Of a stretch of 64,000 nucleotides of DNA, positions 1-8,659 are shown in pieces (the first letter of the stretch is position 1; each line of letters starts with the position of its first letter). The position numbers and the translations under genes were made by a program. The notes below the pieces were generated by a model. It was not told where the DNA came from and did no database searches. It saw only the letters and a program-made list of their open reading frames with translations. Source of the DNA: Rhizobium herbae (GTDB lineage: Bacteria > Pseudomonadota > Alphaproteobacteria > Rhizobiales > Rhizobiaceae); the NCBI RefSeq assembly GCF_017873135.1, contig NZ_JAGGJV010000001.1, positions 744,001-808,000 on the forward strand, given 5' to 3'.

Positions 1-1514
1 GGATTCTTGTGTTCCGGAACGATCTTGCCCCGGACAAACACCACCATTAGCGCGGGCACCAGCGTGATCGACAGTAATGCCGCCGCCGCCATGGCGAAGG
101 TTTTCGTGAAGGCGAGCGGCCCGAACAACCGCCCTTCCTGTGACTCCAGTGTGAAGATCGGGAGAAACGAGACGGTGATGATCAGCAGGCTGAAGAACAG
201 GGCTGGCCCAACTTCGCTCGCAGCTTTGATGAGAACCTCCGTTCGCGGTTTGTCAGGCGGAGCGCGTTCTAGATGCTTGTGGGCGTTCTCGATCATGACG
301 ATGGCCGCGTCGATCATCGCGCCGATGGCGATGGCGATACCGCCAAGGCTCATGATGTTCGCCCCGATCCCTAGTGAACGCATCGCGGTAAAGGCGATCA
401 AAATGCCGATTGGGAGCATGATGATTGCGACCAGGGCGCTACGGACGTGGAGCAGGAATGCGATTGTCACGAGGGCGACAACGATGGACTCCTCGATGAG
501 TGTCCCTTTCAGGGTCTCAATAGCGGCGTTGATCAGTTCAGATCGATCATAAACCGGCAGGATTTCCGTCCCTGCTGGCAAGCTGTCCTTGATTGCGGCC
601 AAACTCTTCTTGGCGTTGTCGATGACGGTCAAGGCGTTTGCGCCGAAGCGCTGGAGGACGATGCCGCTCGCGACCTCCCCCTCACCGTTCAGCTCGGTGA
701 TGCCCCGGCGTTCGTCCGGAACCAGCTCAACCCTAGCGACGTCGGAAAGACGCAGCGGGATGCCGCCGTTGGTTTTAAGGACAATGCTCTCGATGTCCTT
801 GATGCCTTGCAGGTAGCCCTTCCCCCGCACCATGAATTCGAACTCGGAGAGTTCGACGGTACGGCCGCCGACATCGCGATTGCTGGATCGCACGGCATCG
901 GCGATATCCGACAGCGAGACATTCTGGGCCTTCAGCCGGGCGGGATCGACGACAATGGAATATTGCTTGACGAACCCGCCGACGCTTGCGACTTCGGCCA
1001 CACCCTCTGATTTGGAAACGGCAAATCGCACGACCCAGTCCTGCAACGACCGAAGTTCGGCCAGAGACAGTTCCTTGGCCACCACGGCATACTGGTAGAC
1101 CCAGCCTACGCCCGTCGCGTCCGGCCCGAGGCTCGGGGACACGCCGTCGGGGAGACGGCCTGCGGCCGCGTTTAGATATTCGAGTACGCGGCTGCGGGCC
1201 CAATAGGGATCGGTTCCGTCTTCGAAGATCACGTAGACGAACGACACGCCGAAGAACGAGAAGCCGCGCACGACTTTCGATTTCGGCACGGTCAGCATCG
1301 AGGTCGTCAAGGGATAGGTGACCTGATCCTCAACGACCTGTGGTGCCTGCCCGGGATAGTCGGTGAAGACGATCACCTGGACGTCGGACAGATCAGGGAT
1401 TGCATCGAGCGGTAACGCCCTCAGGGCATAGATGCCGCCTGCGATAGACAGTGCTGCGCCCACGAAGATAAGGACCAAGTTGCGGGCCGACCATGCGATC
1501 AAGTGCGCGATCAT
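1..1514 (-). CDS. cusA: CusA/CzcA-type heavy-metal efflux RND pump, N-terminal part (truncated by window edge)
   Basis: Inner-membrane proton-driven pump that moves Cu(I)/Ag(I) or other divalent metals through a tripartite CusCBA-like complex. About 504 codons are visible and the C-terminal half lies left of base 1. Translation gives the typical start with an N-terminal membrane helix, the stretch around '[13 protein letters not shown]', the porter segment '[21 protein letters not shown]', and later helices ending in '[19 protein letters not shown]', which is diagnostic of HME-type RND pumps. The ATG overlaps the cusB stop codon in an ATGA, so the two are translationally coupled. RND family membership is sure. 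Copper specificity is inferred from the neighbours; zinc, cobalt or cadmium export cannot be excluded because the methionine and acidic residues of the membrane core are not all visible. Confidence 0.93.
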   Translation of the reverse strand, partial: MIAHLIAWSARNLVLIFVGAALSIAGGIYALRALPLDAIPDLSDVQVIVFTDYPGQAPQVVEDQVTYPLTTSMLTVPKSKVVRGFSFFGVSFVYVIFEDGTDPYWARSRVLEYLNAAAGRLPDGVSPSLGPDATGVGWVYQYAVVAKELSLAELRSLQDWVVRFAVSKSEGVAEVASVGGFVKQYSIVVDPARLKAQNVSLSDIADAVRSSNRDVGGRTVELSEFEFMVRGKGYLQGIKDIESIVLKTNGGIPLRLSDVARVELVPDERRGITELNGEGEVASGIVLQRFGANALTVIDNAKKSLAAIKDSLPAGTEILPVYDRSELINAAIETLKGTLIEESIVVALVTIAFLLHVRSALVAIIMLPIGILIAFTAMRSLGIGANIMSLGGIAIAIGAMIDAAIVMIENAHKHLERAPPDKPRTEVLIKAASEVGPALFFSLLIITVSFLPIFTLESQEGRLFGPLAFTKTFAMAAAALLSITLVPALMVVFVRGKIVPEHKN

Positions 1515-2935
1515 GGCTTCACCTCGTCTGGCGTCAGGGCGCTGAGTGCAGCGTTTAGGTTGCTTTCGGCGTCGAGGAGGAAATTGGCAGAAACAACCAC
1601 GCGGTCTCCAGCCGCGACCCCATTGGTGACCTCGGTGACATCTTCACCCCGGATGCCCAGGGTGACATCCACCGGTTCGAATTTCCCTTCACCTTTGTCG
1701 AGAAACACGATCTGGCGGTCGCCCGTGTCGATGACTGAATTGTTGGGGACCGCGACGACCCGGTTTCCGGCTCCGGCCTCGATTTCGACCTCGGCATAAA
1801 TGTTGGGCATCAGTTGCCCGTCCGGATTTGGAAGCTCGATCCGGACCTTTGTCGTCCGCGTCTGCATCTGGACCTCCGGATAGATGAGGTCGACCTTGCC
1901 CGTAAAAACCTTGCCGGGAAGATTGCGGACGTTGACGGAAACGACCGCGCCCTTTCGGACGGCACTCAACTCGTATTCGGGCACGTCAGCGATCACCCAG
2001 ACCTTGGAGACGTCCGCGATCCGGAACAGGATGTCTCCGGCCTCTGCCATCATGCCGCTCACCACCATGCGCTCCAGGACAACGCCATCACGCGGAGACG
2101 TGTAGGAAATACTTTGCGGCACCTTTCGGTCGGTCGCGATGCTATTGATCGTTGCTGTCGGCACACCGAGGTTCTTCAATCGGAGGGCGGAGCCTGTGTC
2201 AGGGCCAGCCTTCCCGCCATTGCGCATCTCGGTCGCGTATTCGGCTCCGGCGGTCGCGATCTCCTTCGAGTAGAAATGGAAGAGGTTTTCCCCCTTCTTG
2301 ATCCTGTCGCCAGTGGTGACGTTGGCGACATCTTCCACGAAGGCGTCCGCCCGCATGGAGATGATGCTGACCAACCGCTCATCGAGCGAAACCGTGCCTG
2401 GCACGCGGATTTTCCGGCTGACCGTGGTCATCTCCGCCAATGCGGTTTTGACGCCGGTCCGCTGGAGTTTTCCGAGCGATACCTTCACCGTTGAGCTATC
2501 CGTTACCTCCCCGTCGTAAACAGGTAGGTAGTCCATTCCCATGGAATCCTTCTTTGGTACCGTGGAGGTATCCGGAAGGCCCATCGGATTTCGGTAGTAC
2601 AATAACTTTCGTTCGGAACTCGCGGACGCGGTGTCAGACGGGAGCACCGCTCCTTTTGCGTCGAACTTCACGTCTTCGCTTTCGCGGACGGCCACAAACG
2701 GCCGCCCGTCGTCAGTATTCTTGGCCCCAGCCGAATACTCGGCCGCCCCGTCGGGGTGGCTGTAGTAAATAATGGCACCGGTAGGCTCCGGCTTTCCGTC
2801 ATCATCGGCCGCCATCGCGACTTCTGCTGGCTTGTTTCTGAGCCAGGAGCCGAGATCATTTTTCCCAGCCCAATAGCCTCCCCCGCCGACAAATGCGGCC
2901 AGGGAAACCGTGGCAATAAAGCGCGGCGTCGTCAC
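1511..2935 (-). CDS. cusB: CusB-type efflux RND periplasmic adaptor
   Basis: Periplasmic membrane-fusion protein linking the RND pump to the outer-membrane channel. I chose the GTG start at 2935, which overlaps the previous gene's stop in a GTGA and gives 474 residues; the longer frame back to 3013 would run inside the upstream gene. Residues 2-22 form an N-terminal membrane anchor. Then comes a heavy-metal-binding region with the '[28 protein letters not shown]' style motif seen in CusB proteins (CxMHP-like but without cysteine: 'YRNPMG'), followed by barrel-sandwich and beta-barrel domains ('[21 protein letters not shown]'). It is the middle gene of an operon with the FixH/YtkA-like gene and cusA. 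Confidence 0.93.
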   Translation of the reverse strand: MTTPRFIATVSLAAFVGGGGYWAGKNDLGSWLRNKPAEVAMAADDDGKPEPTGAIIYYSHPDGAAEYSAGAKNTDDGRPFVAVRESEDVKFDAKGAVLPSDTASASSERKLLYYRNPMGLPDTSTVPKKDSMGMDYLPVYDGEVTDSSTVKVSLGKLQRTGVKTALAEMTTVSRKIRVPGTVSLDERLVSIISMRADAFVEDVANVTTGDRIKKGENLFHFYSKEIATAGAEYATEMRNGGKAGPDTGSALRLKNLGVPTATINSIATDRKVPQSISYTSPRDGVVLERMVVSGMMAEAGDILFRIADVSKVWVIADVPEYELSAVRKGAVVSVNVRNLPGKVFTGKVDLIYPEVQMQTRTTKVRIELPNPDGQLMPNIYAEVEIEAGAGNRVVAVPNNSVIDTGDRQIVFLDKGEGKFEPVDVTLGIRGEDVTEVTNGVAAGDRVVVSANFLLDAESNLNAALSALTPDEVKP

Positions 2936-3336
2936 GGCATAGCCTTGAGCACGAGTTCGCCCTGAACCGTTTCCGGTTCGCCCTGGACCTTGGCGGCGAT
3001 CTGGAACCGCCATCCGCCTTCCATGGAAAGGTTGGTCGTGAAGGTATAGACGCCGGGTTCAGTGGATGCAGCCGCCTCGACGGGGGTGGTCATCGTTTCC
3101 ATGCCTTCTGGAGCCATATCCATACGGGTGGTGAAGATGACTGCATCGGGAACTGTTTTGCCGGTTCTCTTGTCGACCAGGCGGACGGATACGGTTTCCC
3201 CAGCCCCCTGTTTGATGTCGGTCTTGACTGCCTGAAATTCGTAGTCGGTTGCCGCAGCCGAGGAGGCAACTGGAGTTACGAACATCATTGCGCCTGCGAG
3301 GAGGACGGTCCCCGCGTTAAAGAGTGTCTTGCTCAT
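2932..3336 (-). CDS. FixH/YtkA-like secreted protein, partner of the RND efflux operon
   Basis: A 134-residue protein with a signal peptide (residues 1-28, ending near 'ASSAAA') and an Ig-like beta-rich domain resembling the FixH/YtkA-like family ('VSVRLVDKRTGKTVPDAVIFTTRMDMAPEGM', 'GVYTFTTNLSMEGGWRF'). In many proteobacteria such proteins precede cusB-type genes. Its role is probably periplasmic metal binding or assembly, which is inference. The methionines around 'TRMDMAPEGMETM' could bind copper. It is the first gene of the visible efflux operon, and its stop overlaps the GTG of cusB. Confidence 0.8.
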   Translation of the reverse strand: MSKTLFNAGTVLLAGAMMFVTPVASSAAATDYEFQAVKTDIKQGAGETVSVRLVDKRTGKTVPDAVIFTTRMDMAPEGMETMTTPVEAAASTEPGVYTFTTNLSMEGGWRFQIAAKVQGEPETVQGELVLKAMP

Positions 3337-3459
3337 GATTCAATGTCTCATCCGGACGGGTCCTGGACCGCGTCCTTAGTCAAAAGGGATCGGTGTCAGG
3401 ACGACCAGTCGCAGAATGCGGACACGGCTCACATGACAACGCGCTTCAATGGCGGCAGA

Positions 3460-3831
3460 TCAGGCTCTTGGAGGACGAGCGGGAGGATCGATGTCGGTGG
3501 ATGCCAATTCTGCATGGGGCATCACGCTGAACCGTTGCGCGATCCAGCCTGGTTTTAGCGCCCATTCATGATTATTGGCCGACTGACCAACAATCGCTGT
3601 AGTGCAGAGCAACGCCAGGGGGCAGGCTTTACCGCAGTCTAGCTTGATGGGCGTTCGTTCCGGGCAGCACGGCATTTCATCCGGCATATCCATGCCAGCC
3701 ATCGCGACTGGCGCAGACGAAACTGATGACGCCATAGCACCGTCGGCTGCTCCAACGCCGACAGGACCAAGGATGATCCCGAGCAGCGCAGCAATGAAGA
3801 ATAGCCGGTGCAAGGTCTTCAGAAACGACAT
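3460..3831 (-). CDS. Small secreted cysteine-containing protein of the copper island
   Basis: The start at 3831 gives 123 residues, beginning with a basic N-terminus and one hydrophobic signal or anchor helix (about residues 9-28). The mature part carries 'MDMPDEMPCCPE' followed by 'LDCGKACPLALLC', so CC at 55-56 and single cysteines at 66, 70 and 76. An upstream in-frame ATG at 3876 would put extra residues before the signal sequence and is less likely. I do not recognise a named family. The paired-cysteine pattern recurs in three other small secreted proteins of this window (19954, 25542 and 26593), all beside copper genes. Copper binding in the periplasm is inference. Confidence 0.6.
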   Translation of the reverse strand: MSFLKTLHRLFFIAALLGIILGPVGVGAADGAMASSVSSAPVAMAGMDMPDEMPCCPERTPIKLDCGKACPLALLCTTAIVGQSANNHEWALKPGWIAQRFSVMPHAELASTDIDPPARPPRA

Positions 3832-4035
3832 GCGCGCACTTTGGCACGCGGTGAACGACGTGGGAAGTGGGTTCACGCAGATGTGTGAGCAAGGGGGCTC
3901 CTCAAGACGACCGTGCGATCATTCAACATAAAACCGGTATCATTGCGAAGGTCCTGCCGGTTTCGCGGAGTGACGCGCGATCCAAGCGAGCCACAAGTTG
4001 GTAAAAACGATTTCCATAAAAAAATCGGAAGGCTC

Positions 4036-4066
4036 TTGACCCTCCCATCGTTGGAAGCCCCACATT
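4036..4066 (+). promoter_or_regulatory. CueR-type (MerR-family) promoter of copZ
   Basis: -35 TTGACC (4036-4041), a 19-bp spacer containing the partial dyad CTCCCATCGTTGGAAG, and a weak -10 near 4061. The overlong 19-bp spacer with dyad is the hallmark of promoters remodelled by MerR activators such as CueR. It shares 13 identical bases (CCATCGTTGGAAG) with the promoter at 26443. It lies 30 bp upstream of the copZ ATG. Confidence 0.75.
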
Positions 4067-4095
4067 GCATCAGTCACATTAATCGGAGACTTCCA

Positions 4096-4317
4096 ATGTA
4101 TCATCTCAACATACCCGACATGACCTGCGGTCACTGCGTCAGTACCGTAGAAAAGGCTGTAAAGACCGTCGATCCGAGCGCTTCGGTGGCTGTCGATCTG
4201 GGCACCAAGACCGTATCCATCGAGTCGCAAGTGGCATCCGAAGCATTCATTGCGTCGATTGCGAGCGCCGGATACGGCGCGTCTTTTAAGAAATCCTGCT
4301 GCAGCCACGTTGCCTAG
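4096..4317 (+). CDS. copZ: CopZ-like copper chaperone (HMA domain)
   Basis: A 73-residue cytosolic heavy-metal-associated domain. 'PDMTCGHCVSTVEKAV' carries the Cu(I)-binding MxCxxC motif (cysteines at about 11 and 14), and a second cysteine pair, 'KKSCCSH', lies at the C-terminus. It hands Cu(I) to P1B-ATPases such as the two at 13988 and 20485. The ATG at 4096 follows 'CGGAGAC', and a longer in-frame extension upstream would cross the CueR-type promoter, so it is rejected. A strong hairpin follows, so it is probably a monocistronic transcript induced by copper. Confidence 0.92.
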   Translation: MYHLNIPDMTCGHCVSTVEKAVKTVDPSASVAVDLGTKTVSIESQVASEAFIASIASAGYGASFKKSCCSHVA

Positions 4318-4345
4318 AATTGTCGGTCGCAGCTCAACCAGATAA

Positions 4346-4371
4346 ACACGCGCCGTCTCGACGGCGCGTGT
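4346..4371 (+). terminator. Hairpin after copZ
   Basis: ACACGCGCCGTC and GACGGCGCGTGT form a perfect 12-bp stem with a minimal loop, 28 bp after the copZ stop. No long T-run follows on the plus strand, so termination efficiency is uncertain. Confidence 0.65.
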
Positions 4372-4495
4372 GATTGATGCAGAAAGAGAGCTAACGGACA
4401 GATCGTATCAAACGAGCCATGTTTCGAAAAGAGTTCATCGGGGTCAGGTTCTCGAACCACTCCTCTTCACCTAGCAGATAGCTGGCTTGCACATA

Positions 4496-5014
4496 TCACC
4501 GGGAGTATCCGCGCAGTTCGTTGTACAGCTTGACCTGGTCCTCATTCAGCACGCCGATCATCTCTAAGTGGGCTGCGAGATGGATGGAGCGCAGATTTGA
4601 TCGGATTATTTCGATCTCGCGTATTCGCTCCCGCAGACTTCGCCAAGCAAGGGAGCGCTCGCGAAATCCGACCTCCAGAGCCGTTTCCCCAGCGATCAAT
4701 TTCTTCCCCTCCTCAATGGCGTCATCTCGCATCCTGGCGAAAATGCGCCGTGTCGAATCTTCCTGATCCGCCGTCAGCCCCAGCTCATGCTTCATCTTCA
4801 GAACATGCGAAGGTCCGGGTATACCGTTCAGCTCGGCAGCCTTCGCCAGTCCCCACCCTCCTCCTTCTTCCAATTCCGTAATGTCTTCTGCCGACAGGCT
4901 TTTGATTTCGCGCAGCTGCTGCCCAACATAAGGCGAAGAATGCGTATGCTCCCCCTGCGCCAGAGCTAGAAAAGGCACAAGCACGGCAAGGAGCGCAACA
5001 ATCAGAGATTTCAT
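4496..5014 (-). CDS. Spy/CpxP-type periplasmic heavy-metal-resistance protein
   Basis: A 172-residue protein with a clear signal peptide ('SLIVALLAVLVPFLALAQG', cleavage near residue 19) followed by a mostly helical mature region. Two LTxxQ-like segments, 'LGLTADQ' and 'LNEDQVKLYNELRGY', fit the Spy/CpxP/CnrX group of periplasmic chaperones and metal sensors. The sequence 'GEHTHSSP' directly after the signal peptide is a possible metal site. It lies between copZ and a divergently transcribed Crp/Fnr gene. Role in periplasmic stress or copper sensing is inferred from family and location. Confidence 0.7.
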   Translation of the reverse strand: MKSLIVALLAVLVPFLALAQGEHTHSSPYVGQQLREIKSLSAEDITELEEGGGWGLAKAAELNGIPGPSHVLKMKHELGLTADQEDSTRRIFARMRDDAIEEGKKLIAGETALEVGFRERSLAWRSLRERIREIEIIRSNLRSIHLAAHLEMIGVLNEDQVKLYNELRGYSR

Positions 5015-5059
5015 ATTTTCACCGGCAGGCTTGTTTCAAGAACGGCAGCTTGCCAACCT

Positions 5060-5650
5060 ATGATCATTGGCGACATGATAGCTATCATGTCAATTATAAG
5101 ATGTCTGCAGCCCAAGGCCGTTGCTCAAAAGTCCTTCGCAAAAGGCGAGCATCTATTCCACCGAGACGATCCGGTGCGCACGCTGTTCCTCATCACAGGA
5201 GGGTGCGTAAACCTCGTCCGCTACCAACTGGATGGAAACCAGGCGCTTTTGCAGCGCTCGACGGCAGGAACCGTCTTGGCTGAGGCGTCCCTGTTTTCGG
5301 ACCGGTATCATTGCGACGCTGTGGCAGCGACAGCAACCGATGCGATTCTGGTACCTGTTACCGAGGTCCTGCGACTGCTGGAACATGACCTGATCTTTGC
5401 AGGGGAATGGATGGCTCATCTCTCGCGGGAACTGCTGAGCGCGAGGAAGCGGTCCGAAATGGCTGCACTCCGAACGGTCAGTGCCCGCCTGGACGCGTGG
5501 ATTGCCTGGAACGATGATGCCTTCCCAGCCAGGGGCGATTGGAGAGGTTTGGCAGACGAACTCGGAGTTTCCTCGGAGGCGCTCTATCGCGAACTGTCAA
5601 AGCGTAGGCGTTGCGGCCACATCGGCACCTTGCTCAGGAAGGCTGATTGA
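5060..5650 (+). CDS. Crp/Fnr-family transcriptional regulator
   Basis: About 187-196 residues. The N-terminal cyclic-nucleotide-binding-like beta-barrel is visible in 'GEHLFHRDDPVRTLFLITGGCVNLVRYQLDGNQALLQRSTAGTVLAEASLF', then the dimerisation helix, then a C-terminal winged helix ('GDWRGLADELGVSSEALYRELSKRRRCGHI'). The length and the lack of the classic FNR cysteines at the N-terminus favour a Crp-like or ligand-free subgroup. The start is ambiguous: ATGs at 5060, 5075 and 5087 are all in frame and none has a strong ribosome site. A start at 5087 would leave the palindrome at 5072-5091 almost entirely in the leader. Target genes are unknown; copper-stress or redox genes around it are candidates. 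Confidence 0.85.
   Translation: MIIGDMIAIMSIIRCLQPKAVAQKSFAKGEHLFHRDDPVRTLFLITGGCVNLVRYQLDGNQALLQRSTAGTVLAEASLFSDRYHCDAVAATATDAILVPVTEVLRLLEHDLIFAGEWMAHLSRELLSARKRSEMAALRTVSARLDAWIAWNDDAFPARGDWRGLADELGVSSEALYRELSKRRRCGHIGTLLRKAD
5072..5091. promoter_or_regulatory. Perfect 20-bp palindrome at the start of the Crp/Fnr gene
   Basis: GACATGATAGCTATCATGTC is a perfect dyad. Its core ATGAT-N4-ATCAT resembles the TTGAT-N4-ATCAA boxes of Fnr/FixK proteins. It overlaps the first codons of the Crp/Fnr gene and sits between that gene and the divergent Spy-like gene, so it fits an autoregulatory operator. This is inference. Confidence 0.55.
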
Positions 5651-5713
5651 CGGCACTTTCAGCTTCGCAGGGACTTCAGGGCGACGACCGATTTGGCTCT
5701 GCAGAACCCTTTC

Positions 5714-6760
5714 CTATTTGGCTGCACAGCGCAAAAAGGCATCCGCCTTATCCGAGAGAAAAACACTTTCGATGTAGTGCCCGGACGCTTCCGCCTGGGC
5801 GCGTGCTACTCTCGGTAGTTCCGTTCTTGAGCGACGGACATCATCCAGAGCAATCAGTTGATCGTGCTCTGGGACATCAATGCGCACAACATTGTTCTTC
5901 CCGGCGAGAAGGTAGGCCTGTCCCAAGGCGTTCTTCGACTGTGCCCTGGCTGCGATCTTGAACAGTGGTGGCACTCCGAAAGATATTCCCCACCCGTTCA
6001 CGCCGCCGTTGAACTGCTTGTTGCGCAACTTCAAAGTCTCGTCGCCGGTTCCGAGCGAAAGAATGCGGATGTTCTCGCGTGGCACGTCATAACACGCGAG
6101 GACATCCACCAAGGCGTTCATGATTGGGTTGTTCGCCCAAACACCGCCATCGATCATGATATGGCCATCGTTTTCGACTGCCGGGTAGTAGGCAGGTGCC
6201 GCAGTGGTGTGCAATGCGACATGGGCGAAACTCTTATGGCGATCCTTCTGATAGTCGGGATGATGGGGCGACTTGTAAATGAATGGCTCACCGTGGACGC
6301 CTTCGAAGCTTGGAATGACCAAGCGCGTCGTTGCGTCATCGATGACTTTGTCGCCATAAATCCGCAGAAGTTCTCCCTTCAGTACCGATTGGTCATGTTT
6401 GGGCCAAAAGAGGAAACGAGCCAACTGCCGAACGCGAGCGAAGCCCCTCGGCGATGGGAAGATGATATCGCCGCGCTCCGTATAGATTTCGAGCACCTGT
6501 TTTGCAGACATGCCGTGGGCAAGACCCAAGGCAATAATTCCACCAGTCGAGGTCCCAGCGATCATGTCGAAATGATTGGCAATCGACGCACCCCCGAGGA
6601 AACGCTTCTCGATCTCCGCAAGGTACGCGGCCGGGAAGATACCTCGGATACCGCCGCCATCAATCGATAGAATGCGGAACAGGCGGTCTTTCGGCCACGG
6701 CAACTTCTTCCTGGTATGTTGGATGGTGCCATCGGAACGCGGTGGAGCTACATAATTCAT
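5714..6760 (-). CDS. capV: CBASS effector: patatin-like phospholipase (CapV)
   Basis: A 348-residue patatin-like lipase. Residues 30-38 have the oxyanion motif 'SIDGGGIRGIFP', then the nucleophile elbow 'GTSTGG' (Ser in G-T-S-T-G), and the catalytic Asp sits in 'MIDGGVWANNP'. Known CapV proteins are activated by the cyclic dinucleotide made by the partner CD-NTase and degrade the inner membrane, killing the infected cell. The ATG overlaps the stop of the E2-like gene (ATGA), placing it last in a three-gene operon. The 30-residue N-terminal extension is basic and the C-terminus is helical. It converges with the Crp/Fnr gene. Confidence 0.93.
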   Translation of the reverse strand: MNYVAPPRSDGTIQHTRKKLPWPKDRLFRILSIDGGGIRGIFPAAYLAEIEKRFLGGASIANHFDMIAGTSTGGIIALGLAHGMSAKQVLEIYTERGDIIFPSPRGFARVRQLARFLFWPKHDQSVLKGELLRIYGDKVIDDATTRLVIPSFEGVHGEPFIYKSPHHPDYQKDRHKSFAHVALHTTAAPAYYPAVENDGHIMIDGGVWANNPIMNALVDVLACYDVPRENIRILSLGTGDETLKLRNKQFNGGVNGWGISFGVPPLFKIAARAQSKNALGQAYLLAGKNNVVRIDVPEHDQLIALDDVRRSRTELPRVARAQAEASGHYIESVFLSDKADAFLRCAAK

Positions 6761-7197
6761 TGTTGGGTCTCCGTTGACGGCGAGCGCTCAGGATGCCGAC
6801 CGCCGCCGGACCATTTCTTGGTCATCACCCAGAATTCGTAAAAAGTGAGCCAGTCAATTGTCCAAGGTATCGTCGTGCGGGAAAGCAACATCGACCCGTC
6901 CCACTCGTCGGTTGCCGGGTCGAAGAGACAGAGTGTCGGGTCGGTAAGGGGACCGTATATATGTGGCAACGGCCCTTCCGGATTTTCAGGCATCCTGATC
7001 AACTCAGGCGCAATGACCCTGACTTCAGGCGAGTCCCCAACCGCATACCGGACCTCGATCCGGTATGCGGAGAATTGCGGCTTCAGTTCGCCGGTCCAGA
7101 TCGCCGATTCAGGGCCTGCTTTTCGTACGCGAAACAGCGGCCAATCGGCTCGCATGGCGGTGATCTGTTCCTCAATTGTTTTGAACACTGCCCTCAT
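6757..7197 (-). CDS. CBASS E2-like ubiquitin-conjugating-type protein (type II short)
   Basis: A 146-residue protein without E1 or JAB domains. Its beta-rich N-terminus ('AIWTGELKPQFSAYRIEVRY') and 'LPHIYGPLTDPTLCLFDP' match the prokaryotic E2-like family found between CD-NTase and effector in E2-only CBASS loci. Cys90 in 'DPTLCLFDP' is the likely catalytic cysteine. Such proteins modify or regulate the CD-NTase. Both ends overlap neighbours by ATGA, so translation is tightly coupled. No separate E1 or deconjugase is present nearby, consistent with the short type II architecture. Confidence 0.85.
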   Translation of the reverse strand: MRAVFKTIEEQITAMRADWPLFRVRKAGPESAIWTGELKPQFSAYRIEVRYAVGDSPEVRVIAPELIRMPENPEGPLPHIYGPLTDPTLCLFDPATDEWDGSMLLSRTTIPWTIDWLTFYEFWVMTKKWSGGGRHPERSPSTETQQ

Positions 7198-8453
7198 TTG
7201 AAGTTGCTTCCAAAGTAAGTGTGACGCGAACCCTGCACGGGCGAGGCGTACGCGGAACTCTGCGAAGAGGTGACCACCACTGCAGCGGCCGGTACCAGGA
7301 TGCTGCCGCGTTTGGTATAACCTTGACGGCCATGCTCTGCCGCAAGGCGCGTCTGCATCGCCATTTGGTCAACAGCCTTTGTGACGACACGGTCGCCGAA
7401 CATTTCGCGAAGCCAGTCCTGCAGTTCGGTCGGCAACATTTCGCCGTTGAGCGCCCTTTCGATCCCCCGGACGAGGTCGCGAAGATCAGCAGCAAAGCGC
7501 TTCTGTTGATCAATGGTATCCGGCCACCTGTCGGTAAAAACATCATCGCTGTATACGGGGTTCTCAACCCGGAGCTTTTGGTTACGGATGGTTGCCTGAT
7601 CGATGTCGTTGATGATCCACTTGGTGATGCGGAAAAGAGCATCAGTCAACGAACTGCCGGGCCTGGCCGCCACGCCCGCGAAGTAGGACAACATAACGGA
7701 TGGCGGCATCCGTCCCGAACGATCAGCATACCGGACATTTCGAAACCGTTTGATCAGCTGAAGCGCCAAGGTTGTGTTGCTCTTGACAAGGAATTCCGTC
7801 TGGAGAGGCACGTCATCAACGTCCGCGTCTGCTTTTACGCGGCGTCGTTCGGCATCCTCCCACCGCCGTTTAAAAGCTTCGACGACCTTCAATTCTGTCG
7901 GGGTCCGCTCGATGTACCACTCGCCGAAGCCGTAGGCATTCATCGGGACTTCTTGATCATCGAATGAAGCCTTCGGGCCCCTGGCATGCATAATCACGCT
8001 CTGCCGTTCCAAGGTTCCGACATCCCTGAGCGACGGGGAGATATCCAAGTGCATTTGGTCGGCGTAGTAGATCGTGACGCACCGCGTCTGGCGAACGACG
8101 GTCAGGCCGCGATAGCCAGTAAGGCCTTTTTCAAGTTCGGTAAGAATTTCGATGGGCGACATTGACCGGAACCGCTCGCCCAACTGGGCAATGATATCCA
8201 GGTCATATTCGTCGTCAGTTCCACGATTTGAGATCGTGGCATCAATAGCCATAGAACCCTGCGGATAGAAGTGTTCAATCTGGTCATGAAAAATCGAACT
8301 GGTGGCTTCGAGGTGATTTCTAACCGCCTCATATCGGTCAACGGCTTTGCCGTGCAAAGACGGCGGTAGCTGAACACTGAAAGCGATCTCTGCGAGGATC
8401 GCGTCGATGCGGTTTAAGAACGGGTCAATTCCATCGACCGTAACTCTTGTCAT
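7194..8453 (-). CDS. cdnD: CBASS cyclic oligonucleotide synthase (CD-NTase)
   Basis: A 419-residue cGAS/DncV-like nucleotidyltransferase. The signature 'YPQGSMAID' is followed by 'DDEYDLDIIAQL' (first two metal-binding aspartates, DLD) and the third aspartate in 'MHLDISPS'. It makes a cyclic oligonucleotide on phage infection; the product cannot be read from sequence, but pairing with a patatin effector suggests a cyclic dinucleotide. The start at 8453 follows CTGGAGAG at correct spacing; the upstream in-frame ATG at 8486 has none. The C-terminus ends 'FGSNFK', not in a glycine. The clade symbol is tentative. Confidence 0.93.
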   Translation of the reverse strand: MTRVTVDGIDPFLNRIDAILAEIAFSVQLPPSLHGKAVDRYEAVRNHLEATSSIFHDQIEHFYPQGSMAIDATISNRGTDDEYDLDIIAQLGERFRSMSPIEILTELEKGLTGYRGLTVVRQTRCVTIYYADQMHLDISPSLRDVGTLERQSVIMHARGPKASFDDQEVPMNAYGFGEWYIERTPTELKVVEAFKRRWEDAERRRVKADADVDDVPLQTEFLVKSNTTLALQLIKRFRNVRYADRSGRMPPSVMLSYFAGVAARPGSSLTDALFRITKWIINDIDQATIRNQKLRVENPVYSDDVFTDRWPDTIDQQKRFAADLRDLVRGIERALNGEMLPTELQDWLREMFGDRVVTKAVDQMAMQTRLAAEHGRQGYTKRGSILVPAAAVVVTSSQSSAYASPVQGSRHTYFGSNFK

Positions 8454-8550
8454 GTTTACTCTCCAGTTTAGGTTTGTGACGCGCAAGTTTGCTGATCATT
8501 GTGGGCTCCCCTTTTTGGTCGTGCTGAGTTCGCTAAAACTTAATTAAAAA

Positions 8551-8566
8551 GTTCGCTACTCCGAAC
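8551..8566. promoter_or_regulatory. Operator O1 (CBASS side) of the XRE repressor
   Basis: GTTCGCTACTCCGAAC has inverted 5-bp ends GTTCG/CGAAC and is repeated almost exactly at 8609-8624. It sits directly downstream of the minus-strand -10 element. A weaker third copy (GTTCGCTAAAACT) lies at 8528-8540. Confidence 0.7.
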
Positions 8567-8568
8567 TC

Positions 8569-8597
8569 TATATGATGGTCTTGATATTCGAAGTCAA
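8569..8597 (-). promoter_or_regulatory. Promoter of the CBASS operon
   Basis: On the minus strand, -35 TTGACT (8597-8592), a 17-bp spacer and -10 CATATA (8574-8569). O1 follows immediately, so a bound repressor would occlude the start site. It lies about 116 bp upstream of the CD-NTase ATG. Confidence 0.6.
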
Positions 8598-8609
8598 GGG
8601 TTCTAAAAT
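8581..8609 (+). promoter_or_regulatory. Sigma70-type promoter of the repressor-protease operon
   Basis: -35 TTGATA (8581-8586), a 17-bp spacer, and -10 TAAAAT (8604-8609) give a near-consensus promoter. The second operator begins at its -10 box. It overlaps the divergent CBASS promoter. Confidence 0.7.
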
Positions 8610-8624
8610 ATCGCTACTCCGAAC
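8609..8624. promoter_or_regulatory. Operator O2 (autoregulatory) of the XRE repressor
   Basis: TATCGCTACTCCGAAC repeats 14 of 16 bases of O1 (8551-8566). It covers the predicted transcription start of the XRE gene, which would give negative autoregulation. Confidence 0.65.
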
Positions 8625-8659
8625 CTGTGGAAAAACGAGAAAAAGAAGGAGATCGGATC

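Noticed and set aside
3913-4095. N-terminal extension of CopZ by 61 residues
   Set aside because: It would cross the CueR-type promoter and has no family support; the ATG at 4096 has a good ribosome site.
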